DNA of 5,845 bases from an uncultured Fretibacterium sp. (GTDB lineage Bacteria > Synergistota > Synergistia > Synergistales > Aminobacteriaceae): positions 1 to 5,845 of the forward strand of contig CAJPSE010000114.1 in assembly GCA_905373185.1 (NCBI GenBank), read 5' to 3'. Position 1 is the stretch's first letter. The number at the start of each line of letters is the position of its first letter. Shown piece by piece: positions 1-5,170 of this stretch. The notes under the pieces are model-generated. The model was not told the DNA's origin. It saw only the letters and a list, made by a program, of their open reading frames with translations, and did not search any database. A program made the translations under genes and the position numbers.

Positions 1-43
1 AAACTGCCGCAACCGTCCCCAACATCTTGCCTCGAATCGTCAT
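1..43 (-). CDS. N-terminal fragment of an unidentified, probably membrane or exported protein
   Basis: A minus-strand gene begins with ATG at 43-41 and leaves the window at its left edge, so only 14 residues are visible (MTIRGKMLGTVAAV). The start is supported by a strong ribosome site, AAGGGAGA at 58-51, with a 7-base spacer. A basic residue pair followed by a small, hydrophobic run is what one sees at the first membrane segment of methyl-accepting chemotaxis proteins and other membrane proteins, but 14 residues do not allow a family call. Candidate promoters lie upstream at 131-158 and 202-207. The rest of the gene is outside the window. The start is fairly sure, the function unknown. Confidence 0.5.
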   Translation of the reverse strand, partial: MTIRGKMLGTVAAV

Positions 44-130
44 CTTTCCATCTCCCTTACCACGTCCATGCCGAAGAAACACCCAGTGCGCCGATACCTG
101 GCTCAGAACAGCAGCCCTTCCATGCAATTT

Positions 131-158
131 TTTATAAAAACCCCGTTCCGAACCGCAA
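131..158 (-). promoter_or_regulatory. Candidate promoter for the left-edge minus-strand gene
   Basis: Read on the minus strand, TTGCGG (158-153) and TATAAA (136-131) are separated by 16 bases, resembling a sigma-70-type promoter. It would give a leader of about 80 bases before the ATG at 43. A second possible -10, a perfect TATAAT at 207-202, lies further upstream with only a poor -35. The surrounding DNA is very AT-rich, so chance matches are likely. Confidence 0.35.
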
Positions 159-380
159 AAGCGTATGATAAGCTTGCTCTATGAAGTATAAAATATTTTG
201 CATTATAAATTAATTGAATTGGTAAATTAACTTGCAGACAGGAGCAAGCCTGAGCTACGAATAACGGCGCAGCCCATGCCGGAGCTGTAAGTCAGCACTT
301 CCCTGAAAAACAAAAATAATACGTCAATAAAATGAGTAACCCATAGCATGTCCTGAATGCCACGGAGCCCAGAAAGGTAT

Positions 381-851
381 TTATGGGAAAAAAGAGATAG
401 GGTAAAGTATGGTGTACAGGGGATTATTTCTCCTACGCCATCCAACAAAAAAACCTTGAAGGCCAAGAAACTTGCCAACAAGGAACGCCTGTTCTGTTCT
501 GTTCTGTTCTAGTGTTTTTTGGATATCGCTTAAAGTCAAGGGTAAATCGCAGGGTTGTCTATATTGTTTTTTTCGCGCCGAAAATCCCACGACAGGCGTT
601 GTTGTCAGCTCCGATAAGCCATCCGAGATACACCCCATCTCGCTCCAGGCTGGTAGTGGGGAAATAGGGGCCTTTAATCCAGCGACAGAACGAGCCAAGT
701 GTGTGACACTTGCCCTCCTTGACCTCGTCTCCCTGCCGATGCAGGAGCCGCGAAAGGTTTTATCCAAAACGGGAATGATGAAACTTGAGCTTTCGTTCAA
801 TAAAGTCCAAGATACATTGTCATGGTGTGTTTTTGCCATTACTACTGTCAT
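381..851 (-). CDS. Doubtful orphan reading frame, 156 residues, no family recognised
   Basis: The frame starts at ATG 851-849 and ends at TAA 383-381. For it: a purine-rich ribosome site upstream (GGAG at 864-861, then AAGGG touching the ATG) and a perfect TATAAT at 889-884, giving a plausible leader of about 25 bases. Against it: the residue make-up is odd (many Ser, Thr, Arg), codon use mixes AT- and GC-ending codons unlike the neighbouring genes, no motif, signal peptide or clear domain is visible, and the opposite strand is open across the same span. The C-terminal third is hydrophobic/aromatic with an Arg triplet. A GTTCT pentamer repeat lies inside at about codon 114-121, so repeat-number changes would shift the frame. 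It could be a real accessory gene, the by-product of a conserved RNA or dispersed repeat, or chance. Confidence 0.22.
   Translation of the reverse strand: MTVVMAKTHHDNVSWTLLNESSSFIIPVLDKTFRGSCIGRETRSRRASVTHLARSVAGLKAPISPLPAWSEMGCISDGLSELTTTPVVGFSARKKQYRQPCDLPLTLSDIQKTLEQNRTEQAFLVGKFLGLQGFFVGWRRRNNPLYTILYPISFFP
489..510. repeat. Pentanucleotide tandem repeat (GTTCT)x4
   Basis: Positions 491-510 are four exact copies of GTTCT, and the two bases before them continue the period, giving 22 bases of perfect 5-bp periodicity. Short tandem repeats whose unit is not a multiple of three can change copy number by slippage. Here the repeat falls in a region without a confirmed gene, inside the doubtful frame 381-851. 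Confidence 0.9.
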
Positions 852-855
852 CCCT

Positions 856-873
856 TCTCTCTCCTCTCTCTCC
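856..873. repeat. 9-bp tandem duplication TCTCTCTCC x2
   Basis: Positions 856-864 and 865-873 are identical pyrimidine 9-mers. On the minus strand they form the purine-rich ribosome-site-like tract ahead of the ATG at 851. Confidence 0.85.
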
Positions 874-883
874 TGTCCCGTTC

Positions 884-889
884 ATTATA
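884..889 (-). promoter_or_regulatory. Perfect -10 hexamer upstream of the 381-851 frame
   Basis: The minus strand reads TATAAT at 889-884, followed about 30 bases later by a purine-rich ribosome site and ATG 851. No convincing -35 lies 16-18 bases upstream. It sits inside an imperfect inverted repeat (CCGTT near 878-882, AACGG near 896-900), which could alternatively be part of the transcript end of the hydrolase gene. Confidence 0.3.
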
Positions 890-961
890 GCGTAAAACGG
901 CGGGATCGAAGGGCAAACGCGGCCGGGGCTCAGTACTCCACTTTTGTTCGATGCCCCTTCA

Positions 962-989
962 TTTACAGATGTCCCTTTACAGATGTTCC
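962..989. repeat. 14-bp imperfect tandem duplication across the hydrolase stop codon
   Basis: TTTACAGATGT occurs at 962-972 and again at 976-986, as part of a 14-base unit with one later difference (CCC versus TCC). The right copy holds the last codons and TAA stop (979-977) of the minus-strand hydrolase, so the left copy is a duplicated gene end lying just downstream of the stop. Confidence 0.85.
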
Positions 990-1789
990 TCCATCCACGC
1001 GACGATGCGCGATATCGCGTCGTCACGCGCGTCGTCGTGCAGGATGTCGTGGTAGCAGCCCGGAAGGATCTCGAGCGTCTTGTCCGGCGAGGAGGAACGG
1101 CTGTGGATTATCCGCGACGACTCCACCGGGACGAGACGGTCATCGGCCCCGTGGAGCGTCAGGCAGGGCAGGGCGTGGCGATGGAGGAGAGAGGTCAGGT
1201 CGTCGACGCCCCGCACGAAGACCTCGTAGAGCAGCTTGTTGGTGAAGGCGTGAAGCACCCAGGGGTCTCGATCGTATTCGTCCGCCACGCTCGGGTCCCT
1301 GCTGAGCAGGGCCGAGCCGACGGAGGGCGATGTCCGCATCGCTATCCTCTCGAGGTGGGGCCGGCGGAAGCTGCGGTAAAGCGGAAGCTCGCAGGCGCAG
1401 GCGCCCAGAAATATCTGTCCCGACAGTCCATCGGGATATCGGATGCCCAGGAGGAGGGAGATCAGCCCCCCCATGCTGTAGCCGCAGGTGAACAAGGGGC
1501 CCGGCGCGTCCCTCCGGGTTGCGCTCATGACGCTTTTCGCGTCCATAACCAGGTCGTTGTAGTCGTTCAGAAAGGCTCGGGCGCCCCCGGACCTTCCGTG
1601 CCCGCGGTGGTCGTAGCGAACGACCCGCCAGCCCGCAGCGTTGAGCTGGCGGACGGGTTCGTCGAATCTGCGGCAGTGTCCCCCCAAGCCATGCAGCAGG
1701 ACGACCGTGCCGCGGAACGACTCCGGCGCGTCGATGCATCGGTAAAGCTCCGTCTCATCGAAGGAACGGACGATCTTCTCCTGAAACAT
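977..1789 (-). CDS. Alpha/beta hydrolase, monoacylglycerol lipase / lysophospholipase type
   Basis: A 270-residue protein of the alpha/beta hydrolase fold, closest in layout to the serine aminopeptidase S33-like "Hydrolase_4" group that includes monoglyceride lipases and lysophospholipase L2. Visible landmarks are HGLGGH (33-38, oxyanion region), YDHRGHGRSGG (59-69), the nucleophile elbow GYSMG with Ser105, the acid in HGADDRLVP (Asp217) and the catalytic His247 in GCYHDILHD. This full triad predicts an active esterase or lipase; the substrate cannot be told. The length is normal for the family and no signal peptide is seen, so it is expected in the cytosol. The start ATG 1789-1787 is supported by GGAGG at 1802-1798 and AAGGAG at 1796-1791. 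It is divergent from the zinc operon and there is no sign of a shared function. Confidence 0.9.
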   Translation of the reverse strand: MFQEKIVRSFDETELYRCIDAPESFRGTVVLLHGLGGHCRRFDEPVRQLNAAGWRVVRYDHRGHGRSGGARAFLNDYNDLVMDAKSVMSATRRDAPGPLFTCGYSMGGLISLLLGIRYPDGLSGQIFLGACACELPLYRSFRRPHLERIAMRTSPSVGSALLSRDPSVADEYDRDPWVLHAFTNKLLYEVFVRGVDDLTSLLHRHALPCLTLHGADDRLVPVESSRIIHSRSSSPDKTLEILPGCYHDILHDDARDDAISRIVAWMEEHL

Positions 1790-1882
1790 GCTCCTTGCCT
1801 CCCCGCGCGTTCCGGAACCGGGAAGGGTGCGGAACGCGGCATAGAATGTGAAAACACTGATTTAATCCATAAAGCTCCCCTC

Positions 1883-1888
1883 ATTATA
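1883..1888 (-). promoter_or_regulatory. Candidate -10 element for the hydrolase gene
   Basis: The minus strand carries a perfect TATAAT at 1888-1883, which would give a leader of roughly 85 bases before ATG 1789. The -35 position (around 1906-1911) reads TGTCGG, a poor match, so an activator or an atypical promoter is possible. It lies back to back with the zur promoter. Confidence 0.4.
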
Positions 1889-1940
1889 GGACAAGGGCCG
1901 AAATACCGACAGGGCACATAAACTTTTTCGTAGAAATTCC

Positions 1941-1969
1941 TTGACAAATCGGCATGGCGGAGTTATCTT
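1941..1969 (+). promoter_or_regulatory. Sigma-70-type promoter of the zur-znu operon
   Basis: A perfect -35 TTGACA (1941-1946) is followed after exactly 17 bases by TATCTT (1964-1969). Transcription would begin near 1976, about 50 bases before the TTG start at 2029. The upstream in-frame ATG at 1954 lies inside this promoter and so cannot be the translation start of this transcript. No convincing Zur palindrome was seen directly on it; short arms ATCGG (1948-1952) and CCGAT (1972-1976) flank the -10 but are weak. Confidence 0.75.
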
Positions 1970-2013
1970 TCCCGATGTTGATTATGCGTCTCAGTTTCAG
2001 ATCTTGGCTTCGG

Positions 2014-2021
2014 AAAGGAGG
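2014..2021 (+). promoter_or_regulatory. Ribosome site deciding the TTG start of zur
   Basis: AAAGGAGG is near-perfect anti-16S sequence, 7 bases before TTG 2029. No in-frame ATG or GTG near it would be served better. Confidence 0.8.
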
Positions 2022-2028
2022 CGGCCCC

Positions 2029-2457
2029 TTGGCAGCTGCGGCGGAATCGCGCAAGAGCACCCGTCAGAAGGCGTGCATCCTGAGGTGCCTGTGCGGCATG
2101 GATGGATCTCACCCAACGGCGGATGAGCTCGTCGAACGCCTGAAGCGCTCCGGGACCCCGGTCAGCAAGGCGACGGTCTACCGTTTTTTGACCGAGCTGG
2201 AGGAGGCGGGGCGCGTTCGGCGCTACCGCGGCCCCGAGGGCGGCCCGGCGCTGATCGAGTACCTCGGCGATCCGGCGGAGGGAGAGGAGGATTACCATCT
2301 CCTCTGCGAGACGTGTGGGATGATGCTCCACTTCGACAGCGAGCCCCTTCGAGAGGCCTTCCATCGCTTCGCCGACGAGAACGCCCTCGCGATCGACGAG
2401 AGCAAGCTCGTCCTCTACGGGAAGTGCCCCGGCTGCGTCAAGCGGGACCGAGGCTGA
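2029..2457 (+). CDS. zur: Fur-family metalloregulator, probably zinc uptake repressor Zur
   Basis: A 142-residue DNA-binding repressor of the Fur superfamily. The N-terminal winged helix is seen in RQKACILRCL (12-21), TADELVERL (30-38) and the recognition segment KATVYRFLTELEEAGRVRR (47-65). The C-terminal dimer and metal domain has the two structural zinc pairs, Cys93-x2-Cys96 and Cys133-x2-Cys136, with His90, His101 and His112 available for sensing; the usual double or triple His before the first Cys pair is reduced to YH. The start is set at TTG 2029 because AAAGGAGG (2014-2021) sits 7 bases upstream, and the longer frame from ATG 1954 begins inside the promoter. The resulting length is typical for Fur proteins. 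First place in an operon with znuACB argues for zinc; Fur or Mur specificity cannot be excluded from sequence alone. Confidence 0.88.
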   Translation: MAAAAESRKSTRQKACILRCLCGMDGSHPTADELVERLKRSGTPVSKATVYRFLTELEEAGRVRRYRGPEGGPALIEYLGDPAEGEEDYHLLCETCGMMLHFDSEPLREAFHRFADENALAIDESKLVLYGKCPGCVKRDRG

Positions 2458-2472
2458 GCGCATGTCACAGAC

Positions 2473-2521
2473 CCTCCGGTCCGTCGGGGCCGGGGCGGAG
2501 GATACGGTTCGTTCCGTCTCC
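2473..2521. promoter_or_regulatory. Overlapping palindromes in the zur-znuA gap, possible operator or mRNA hairpin
   Basis: In the 106-base gap between zur and znuA, GGATACGG (2500-2507) and CCGTCTCC (2514-2521) form a 22-base palindrome with one mismatched pair around TTCGTT, a size and symmetry like Fur-family operators. Just before it, CCTCCG (2473-2478) can pair with CGGAGG (2496-2501) across a 17-base loop. The two structures share their middle, so they would be alternatives in RNA. No T-run follows, so neither is a normal terminator. A direct repeat TTTCAGTTC (2526-2534, 2538-2546) lies between the palindrome and the ribosome site. Confidence 0.35.
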
Positions 2522-2547
2522 AAACTTTCAGTTCAATTTTCAGTTCC

Positions 2548-2553
2548 GGGAGG
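2548..2553 (+). promoter_or_regulatory. Ribosome site deciding the TTG start of znuA
   Basis: GGGAGG lies 10 bases ahead of TTG 2564. The upstream ATG at 2462 has only a weak GAGG before it and would place 34 unneeded residues in front of the signal peptide. Confidence 0.65.
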
Positions 2554-2563
2554 TTACCGAATT

Positions 2564-3505
2564 TTGAGGATTTCAAGAACGTTTGCGGCGGGCCTTTGCG
2601 CCCTGGTCCTGGCGTTGACCGCGGCGGGAGGCGCCGGGGCCGAGGAGCGGAAGCTGTCGGTCGTATGCAGCCTCTTCCCGCAGTATGACTTTGTCCGGCA
2701 GATAGCCGGGGACCACGCGTCCGTCCGCATGCTCCTACCCCCCGGGGTGGAGAGCCATACCTTCGAGCCCCGTCCGTCCGACATGAAGACGCTGAACGAC
2801 GCGGACGTCTTCGTGTTCACGGGAAAGTACATGGAGCCCTGGGCGGAGCGTATCGTCCAGAGCCTGGACAACAAAAAACTGGTTGTCGTGGACGCGTCCC
2901 TGGGGGTCGCCCTCCAGAAGGAGCCCGATCACGAGGATCACGACGAGCACGGAAATACGCACCATCACCACCACGAGTACGATCCGCACATCTGGCTGGA
3001 CCTGTCCCTGGCCCAGAGGATGGTGGACAACATCGCGACCGGACTGAGCGCGGCCGACCCGGAGCACGCGGACCTGTACGCGAAGAACGCCGAGGCGTAC
3101 AAGGCCCGGCTGGCGGAGCTGGATGCGGAGTTCGCCTCCATCGTGAAGAAGGGCCGGCACCGCACCTTGGTGTTCGGGGGACGCTTCGCCTACCTTTATT
3201 TCCTGAAGCACTACGGCCTGAACTACGTGACGGCCTACGACACATGCTCCTCGGAGGGCGAGCCGGGAGTCCAGCGCATCACCCAGGTGATCCAGTACAT
3301 CAAGAAGAAGGACATCCGCTGCATCTTCCACGAGGAGTTCGTCGTCCCGAAGGTCGCGCAGTCCATCGCCGAGCAGACGGGGGCGAAGCTGCTGACGTTC
3401 AGCACGGCCCACAACCTGACGAAGGACGAGTTCGAGAAGGGCGTGACCTTCCTGGACATCATGAAGGCCAACCGGGACAGCGTCGAGCAGGCGCTGACCC
3501 TGTAG
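2564..3505 (+). CDS. znuA: Zinc ABC transporter substrate-binding protein, ZnuA type
   Basis: Periplasmic zinc-binding protein (cluster A-I family, with ZnuA, AdcA and TroA) that delivers metal to the permease. With TTG 2564 as start it has 313 residues. A clear signal peptide covers about 1-26 (RISR, then a hydrophobic run, then AGGAGA before EERK) and there is no lipobox Cys. Ligand regions seen: His65 in ESHTFEPRPSD, a His/Asp-rich loop at about 122-137 with five adjacent His, and His142 in DPHIWLD. The region that normally supplies the third His (the HDAF-Y motif) reads VFGGRFAY, with Gly205 in its place; His283 in STAHNLT is a possible substitute. This matches my memory of a Firmicutes-like subfamily with FG-RF at this point. 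The first gene downstream starts only 12 bases after its TAG. Zinc is the best guess; manganese or another metal is possible. Confidence 0.9.
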   Translation: MRISRTFAAGLCALVLALTAAGGAGAEERKLSVVCSLFPQYDFVRQIAGDHASVRMLLPPGVESHTFEPRPSDMKTLNDADVFVFTGKYMEPWAERIVQSLDNKKLVVVDASLGVALQKEPDHEDHDEHGNTHHHHHEYDPHIWLDLSLAQRMVDNIATGLSAADPEHADLYAKNAEAYKARLAELDAEFASIVKKGRHRTLVFGGRFAYLYFLKHYGLNYVTAYDTCSSEGEPGVQRITQVIQYIKKKDIRCIFHEEFVVPKVAQSIAEQTGAKLLTFSTAHNLTKDEFEKGVTFLDIMKANRDSVEQALTL

Positions 3506-3517
3506 GAGGAACGGCCG

Positions 3518-4276
3518 TTGGATCGCTCCGGGGACGGCGTGCTCCTGTCGCTCTCGCACGTCTCCATCGCGTACGGCTCCATCGTCGCGGTGGAGGACGT
3601 CTCCTTCGACGTCGCCGAGGGGGAGTTCTTCTGCATCGTGGGGGCCAACGGGTCGGGGAAGAGCACCCTGACCCGGGGCATCCTGGGCCTGACCCCCTTG
3701 GCGGGGGGACGCATCGACCTGAAAACGGGCCCCGGCGGGGCGGCCTACGTCCCCCAGGTCGAGGGGGCGGACCGCGACTTTCCCGCGACGGTGTGGGAGA
3801 TCGTGCTGGCCGGGACCCAGCGCCGGGGCTGGCGCATCCCGTTCTACACCCACGCGGACAAGGCGGCCGCGAAAGCGGCCCTCGCGGCCTTCGAGATCTC
3901 GGACCTGGCTGACCGGCGGATCGGGAAGCTCTCGGGAGGACAGATGCAGCGCGTCCTGCTCGCGCGGGCGATGTGCCGCGGGCCGAAGCTGCTCCTTCTG
4001 GACGAGCCCTGTTCGGGGCTGGACGCCGACAGCAGACGCGGGTTCTACGAGCTGCTCGCCCGGCTCCACCGGGAGCGGCGGACGACCATCGTGATGGTCT
4101 CCCACGACCTCGAGGAGGTCGCCGCGCGCGCTTCGCGCGTCGCGGTCATGGCCCGGCGTCTGCTCTTCGTGGGGTCGCCCGAGGCCTGGCGCAGCGGGGC
4201 CTGGAAGGCCTCCGTCCTCGACCCGTCCATCCTCGGCCCCGAGGGCGTGCCGGTCCTCTCGGAGGTGCCGGCATGA
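3518..4276 (+). CDS. znuC: Zinc ABC transporter ATP-binding protein, ZnuC type
   Basis: A 252-residue cytosolic ATPase that powers the importer. All nucleotide-binding motifs are intact: Walker A GANGSGKST (42-50), Q-loop Gln80 in VPQ, signature LSGGQMQR (138-145), Walker B LLLLDEP (158-164, Glu163), D-loop SGLD (166-169) and switch His196 in VSHD. The length is usual for metal-type ABC ATPases, and there is no His-rich C-terminal tail. The start TTG 3518 has AGGAGGA (3504-3510) 7 bases upstream; this ribosome site overlaps the znuA stop codon (TAG 3503-3505), suggesting coupled translation. The TGA stop overlaps the ATG of the permease gene (ATGA at 4273-4276). Confidence 0.93.
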   Translation: MDRSGDGVLLSLSHVSIAYGSIVAVEDVSFDVAEGEFFCIVGANGSGKSTLTRGILGLTPLAGGRIDLKTGPGGAAYVPQVEGADRDFPATVWEIVLAGTQRRGWRIPFYTHADKAAAKAALAAFEISDLADRRIGKLSGGQMQRVLLARAMCRGPKLLLLDEPCSGLDADSRRGFYELLARLHRERRTTIVMVSHDLEEVAARASRVAVMARRLLFVGSPEAWRSGAWKASVLDPSILGPEGVPVLSEVPA

Positions 4277-5100
4277 CGTTCCACGAGATCTGGGAGGTCC
4301 TGTCCTACCCCTTCGTCACGCGGGCGCTGATCGTCGGCGTGATGGTGTCGCTGTGCGCCTCCATCCTCGGCGTGATCCTGGTCCTCAAGCGCTATTCCCT
4401 GATCGGCCACGGGCTCTCCGAGGTGGGGTTCGCTGCGCTTTCCGTGGCCCTGGCCTTCAACCTGCCGCCGCTCTACGTGTCGACGCCGTTGGTCATCGCA
4501 GCGTCGTTCGTCATCATGTTCGTCAGCCAGCGCAGGAGGGTCGGCGGCGACGTGGCCATCGGCATCGCGGCCTCGGCCGCCCTGGCCTTCGGCGTCCTCG
4601 TCACGGCGCTGACGCGCGGGATGAACCTCGACGTGTGCAGCTACATGTTCGGCAGCATCCTGGCGATGACGAACGAGGACGTCGTCCTCTCCACCGCCCT
4701 CTCGCTCTTCGTCACGGGCCTGTTCGTCCTCTTCTACAACCGCCTTTTCCTGATCACCTACAACGAGGACTACGCGCGATCGCTGGGAATAAACGTTACG
4801 CTCTATCAGTTCCTGATCTCCTTCCTCACCGCCCTCACGGTGGTGCTGGGCATGAGGATGATGGGGACGCTCCTGATATCGAGCCTGATAATCCTTCCGG
4901 CGGTCACGGCGCGCAGGCTGGTGAGCAGCTTCCGGGCGCTCGTCGTGACGTCCGCCTGCATCTCGCTGGTCTGCTTCGCCGCGGGGCTGGCCCTGTCCTT
5001 CGTCTGGAACCTGCCCACGGGCGCCAGCATCGTGTCCGTCAACGTGGCGGCGCTGATAGGGGCCGTGCTTCTGTCGCACCTCATGGGGCGCACCGCGTGA
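4273..5100 (+). CDS. znuB: Zinc ABC transporter permease, ZnuB type (ABC-3 family)
   Basis: A 275-residue inner-membrane permease of the ABC-3 family. Hydrophobic segments are seen at roughly 18-38, 48-63, 66-85, 94-113, 138-156, 176-196, 197-215, 221-243 and 251-270. Family landmarks are LKRYSLIGHGLSEVGFAAL (38-56, where many relatives have GDALSHA) and NEDYARSLGINV (164-175), the likely coupling loop to the ATPase. The length is usual. The start is ATG 4273, whose last two bases overlap the znuC TGA; starts further upstream would only read the znuC gene in another frame. With a single permease and a single ATPase gene, the transporter would be a homodimer of each. Confidence 0.92.
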   Translation: MTFHEIWEVLSYPFVTRALIVGVMVSLCASILGVILVLKRYSLIGHGLSEVGFAALSVALAFNLPPLYVSTPLVIAASFVIMFVSQRRRVGGDVAIGIAASAALAFGVLVTALTRGMNLDVCSYMFGSILAMTNEDVVLSTALSLFVTGLFVLFYNRLFLITYNEDYARSLGINVTLYQFLISFLTALTVVLGMRMMGTLLISSLIILPAVTARRLVSSFRALVVTSACISLVCFAAGLALSFVWNLPTGASIVSVNVAALIGAVLLSHLMGRTA

Positions 5101-5129
5101 GCGGGCGGACCGAAGACCCGTGGTCGGGA

Positions 5130-5170
5130 AAGGAGTTTTTTATGAGGATAAGGAGTTTTTTATGAGGATA
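5130..5170 (+). repeat. Exact 20-bp tandem duplication holding a ribosome site and start codon
   Basis: The 20-base unit AGGAGTTTTTTATGAGGATA occurs at 5131-5150 and 5151-5170 without a mismatch, and the base before (A at 5130) continues the period. Each copy has an AGGAG ribosome site 6 bases before an ATG (5142 and 5162). Only the second ATG is in frame with the following gene. Confidence 0.97.
5142..5165 (+). CDS. Seven-codon mini-cistron MRIRSFL created by the duplication
   Basis: The first duplicated ATG opens a frame of seven codons (MRIRSFL) that stops at TGA 5163-5165, overlapping the true ATG of the next gene as ATGA. Its ribosome site is identical to that of the main gene. It may act as a leader that feeds ribosomes to, or competes with, the main start. 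A by-product of slippage with little effect is equally possible. The peptide itself is unlikely to have a function. Confidence 0.4.
   Translation: MRIRSFL

Larger units (their letters stand above)
44..976. other. Long AT-richer intergenic region without a recognised gene
   Basis: More than 900 bases separate the left-edge gene from the hydrolase. No tRNA, rRNA, CRISPR array or transposase was recognised. Base composition differs sharply from the GC-rich genes to the right: 181-240 has 12 G/C in 60 bases, and 300-480 is also A/T-rich. It contains a pentamer repeat (489-510), a doubled pyrimidine 9-mer (856-873), an inverted repeat (172-179 with 242-249) and one doubtful minus-strand reading frame (381-851). 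The stretch 472-851 is open on both strands, so open frames alone say little. It may be a decayed or foreign segment, or a dispersed non-coding repeat; I cannot tell which from this window alone. Confidence 0.6.

Noticed and set aside
44..976. CRISPR array, tRNA or insertion sequence in the AT-rich region
   Set aside because: No spaced direct repeats, cloverleaf, transposase frame or convincing terminal inverted repeats were found.
472..1245. Plus-strand open frame of 257 residues
   Set aside because: No ribosome site or domain is seen; its second half is an Arg/Pro-rich shadow of the hydrolase gene.
944..1921. Plus-strand open frame of 325 residues
   Set aside because: It is antisense to the hydrolase, which has a full catalytic triad and ribosome site; the antisense product has no recognisable motifs and low-complexity residues typical of a GC-rich shadow frame.
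1954..2028. ATG 1954 as the start of the Fur-family regulator
   Set aside because: The ATG lies between the -35 and -10 of the promoter and lacks a ribosome site; TTG 2029 has an excellent one and gives the normal family length.
2462..2563. ATG 2462 as the start of the zinc-binding protein
   Set aside because: It would put 34 residues before a typical signal peptide; TTG 2564 has a ribosome site and starts exactly at the basic end of that peptide.
2735..4105. Long minus-strand frame of 456 residues
   Set aside because: It is antisense to znuA and znuC, which are certain; the product is Arg/Gly/Asp-rich with no domain.
5101..5129. Terminator between znuB and the DUF1980 gene
   Set aside because: Only a 4-bp GACC/GGTC pairing is seen and no T-run follows it; the T6 runs in this area belong to the ribosome-site repeats.
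5120..5161. GTG 5120 as the start of the DUF1980-like protein
   Set aside because: No ribosome site lies before it, and the extra residues merely translate the duplicated ribosome-site repeat.
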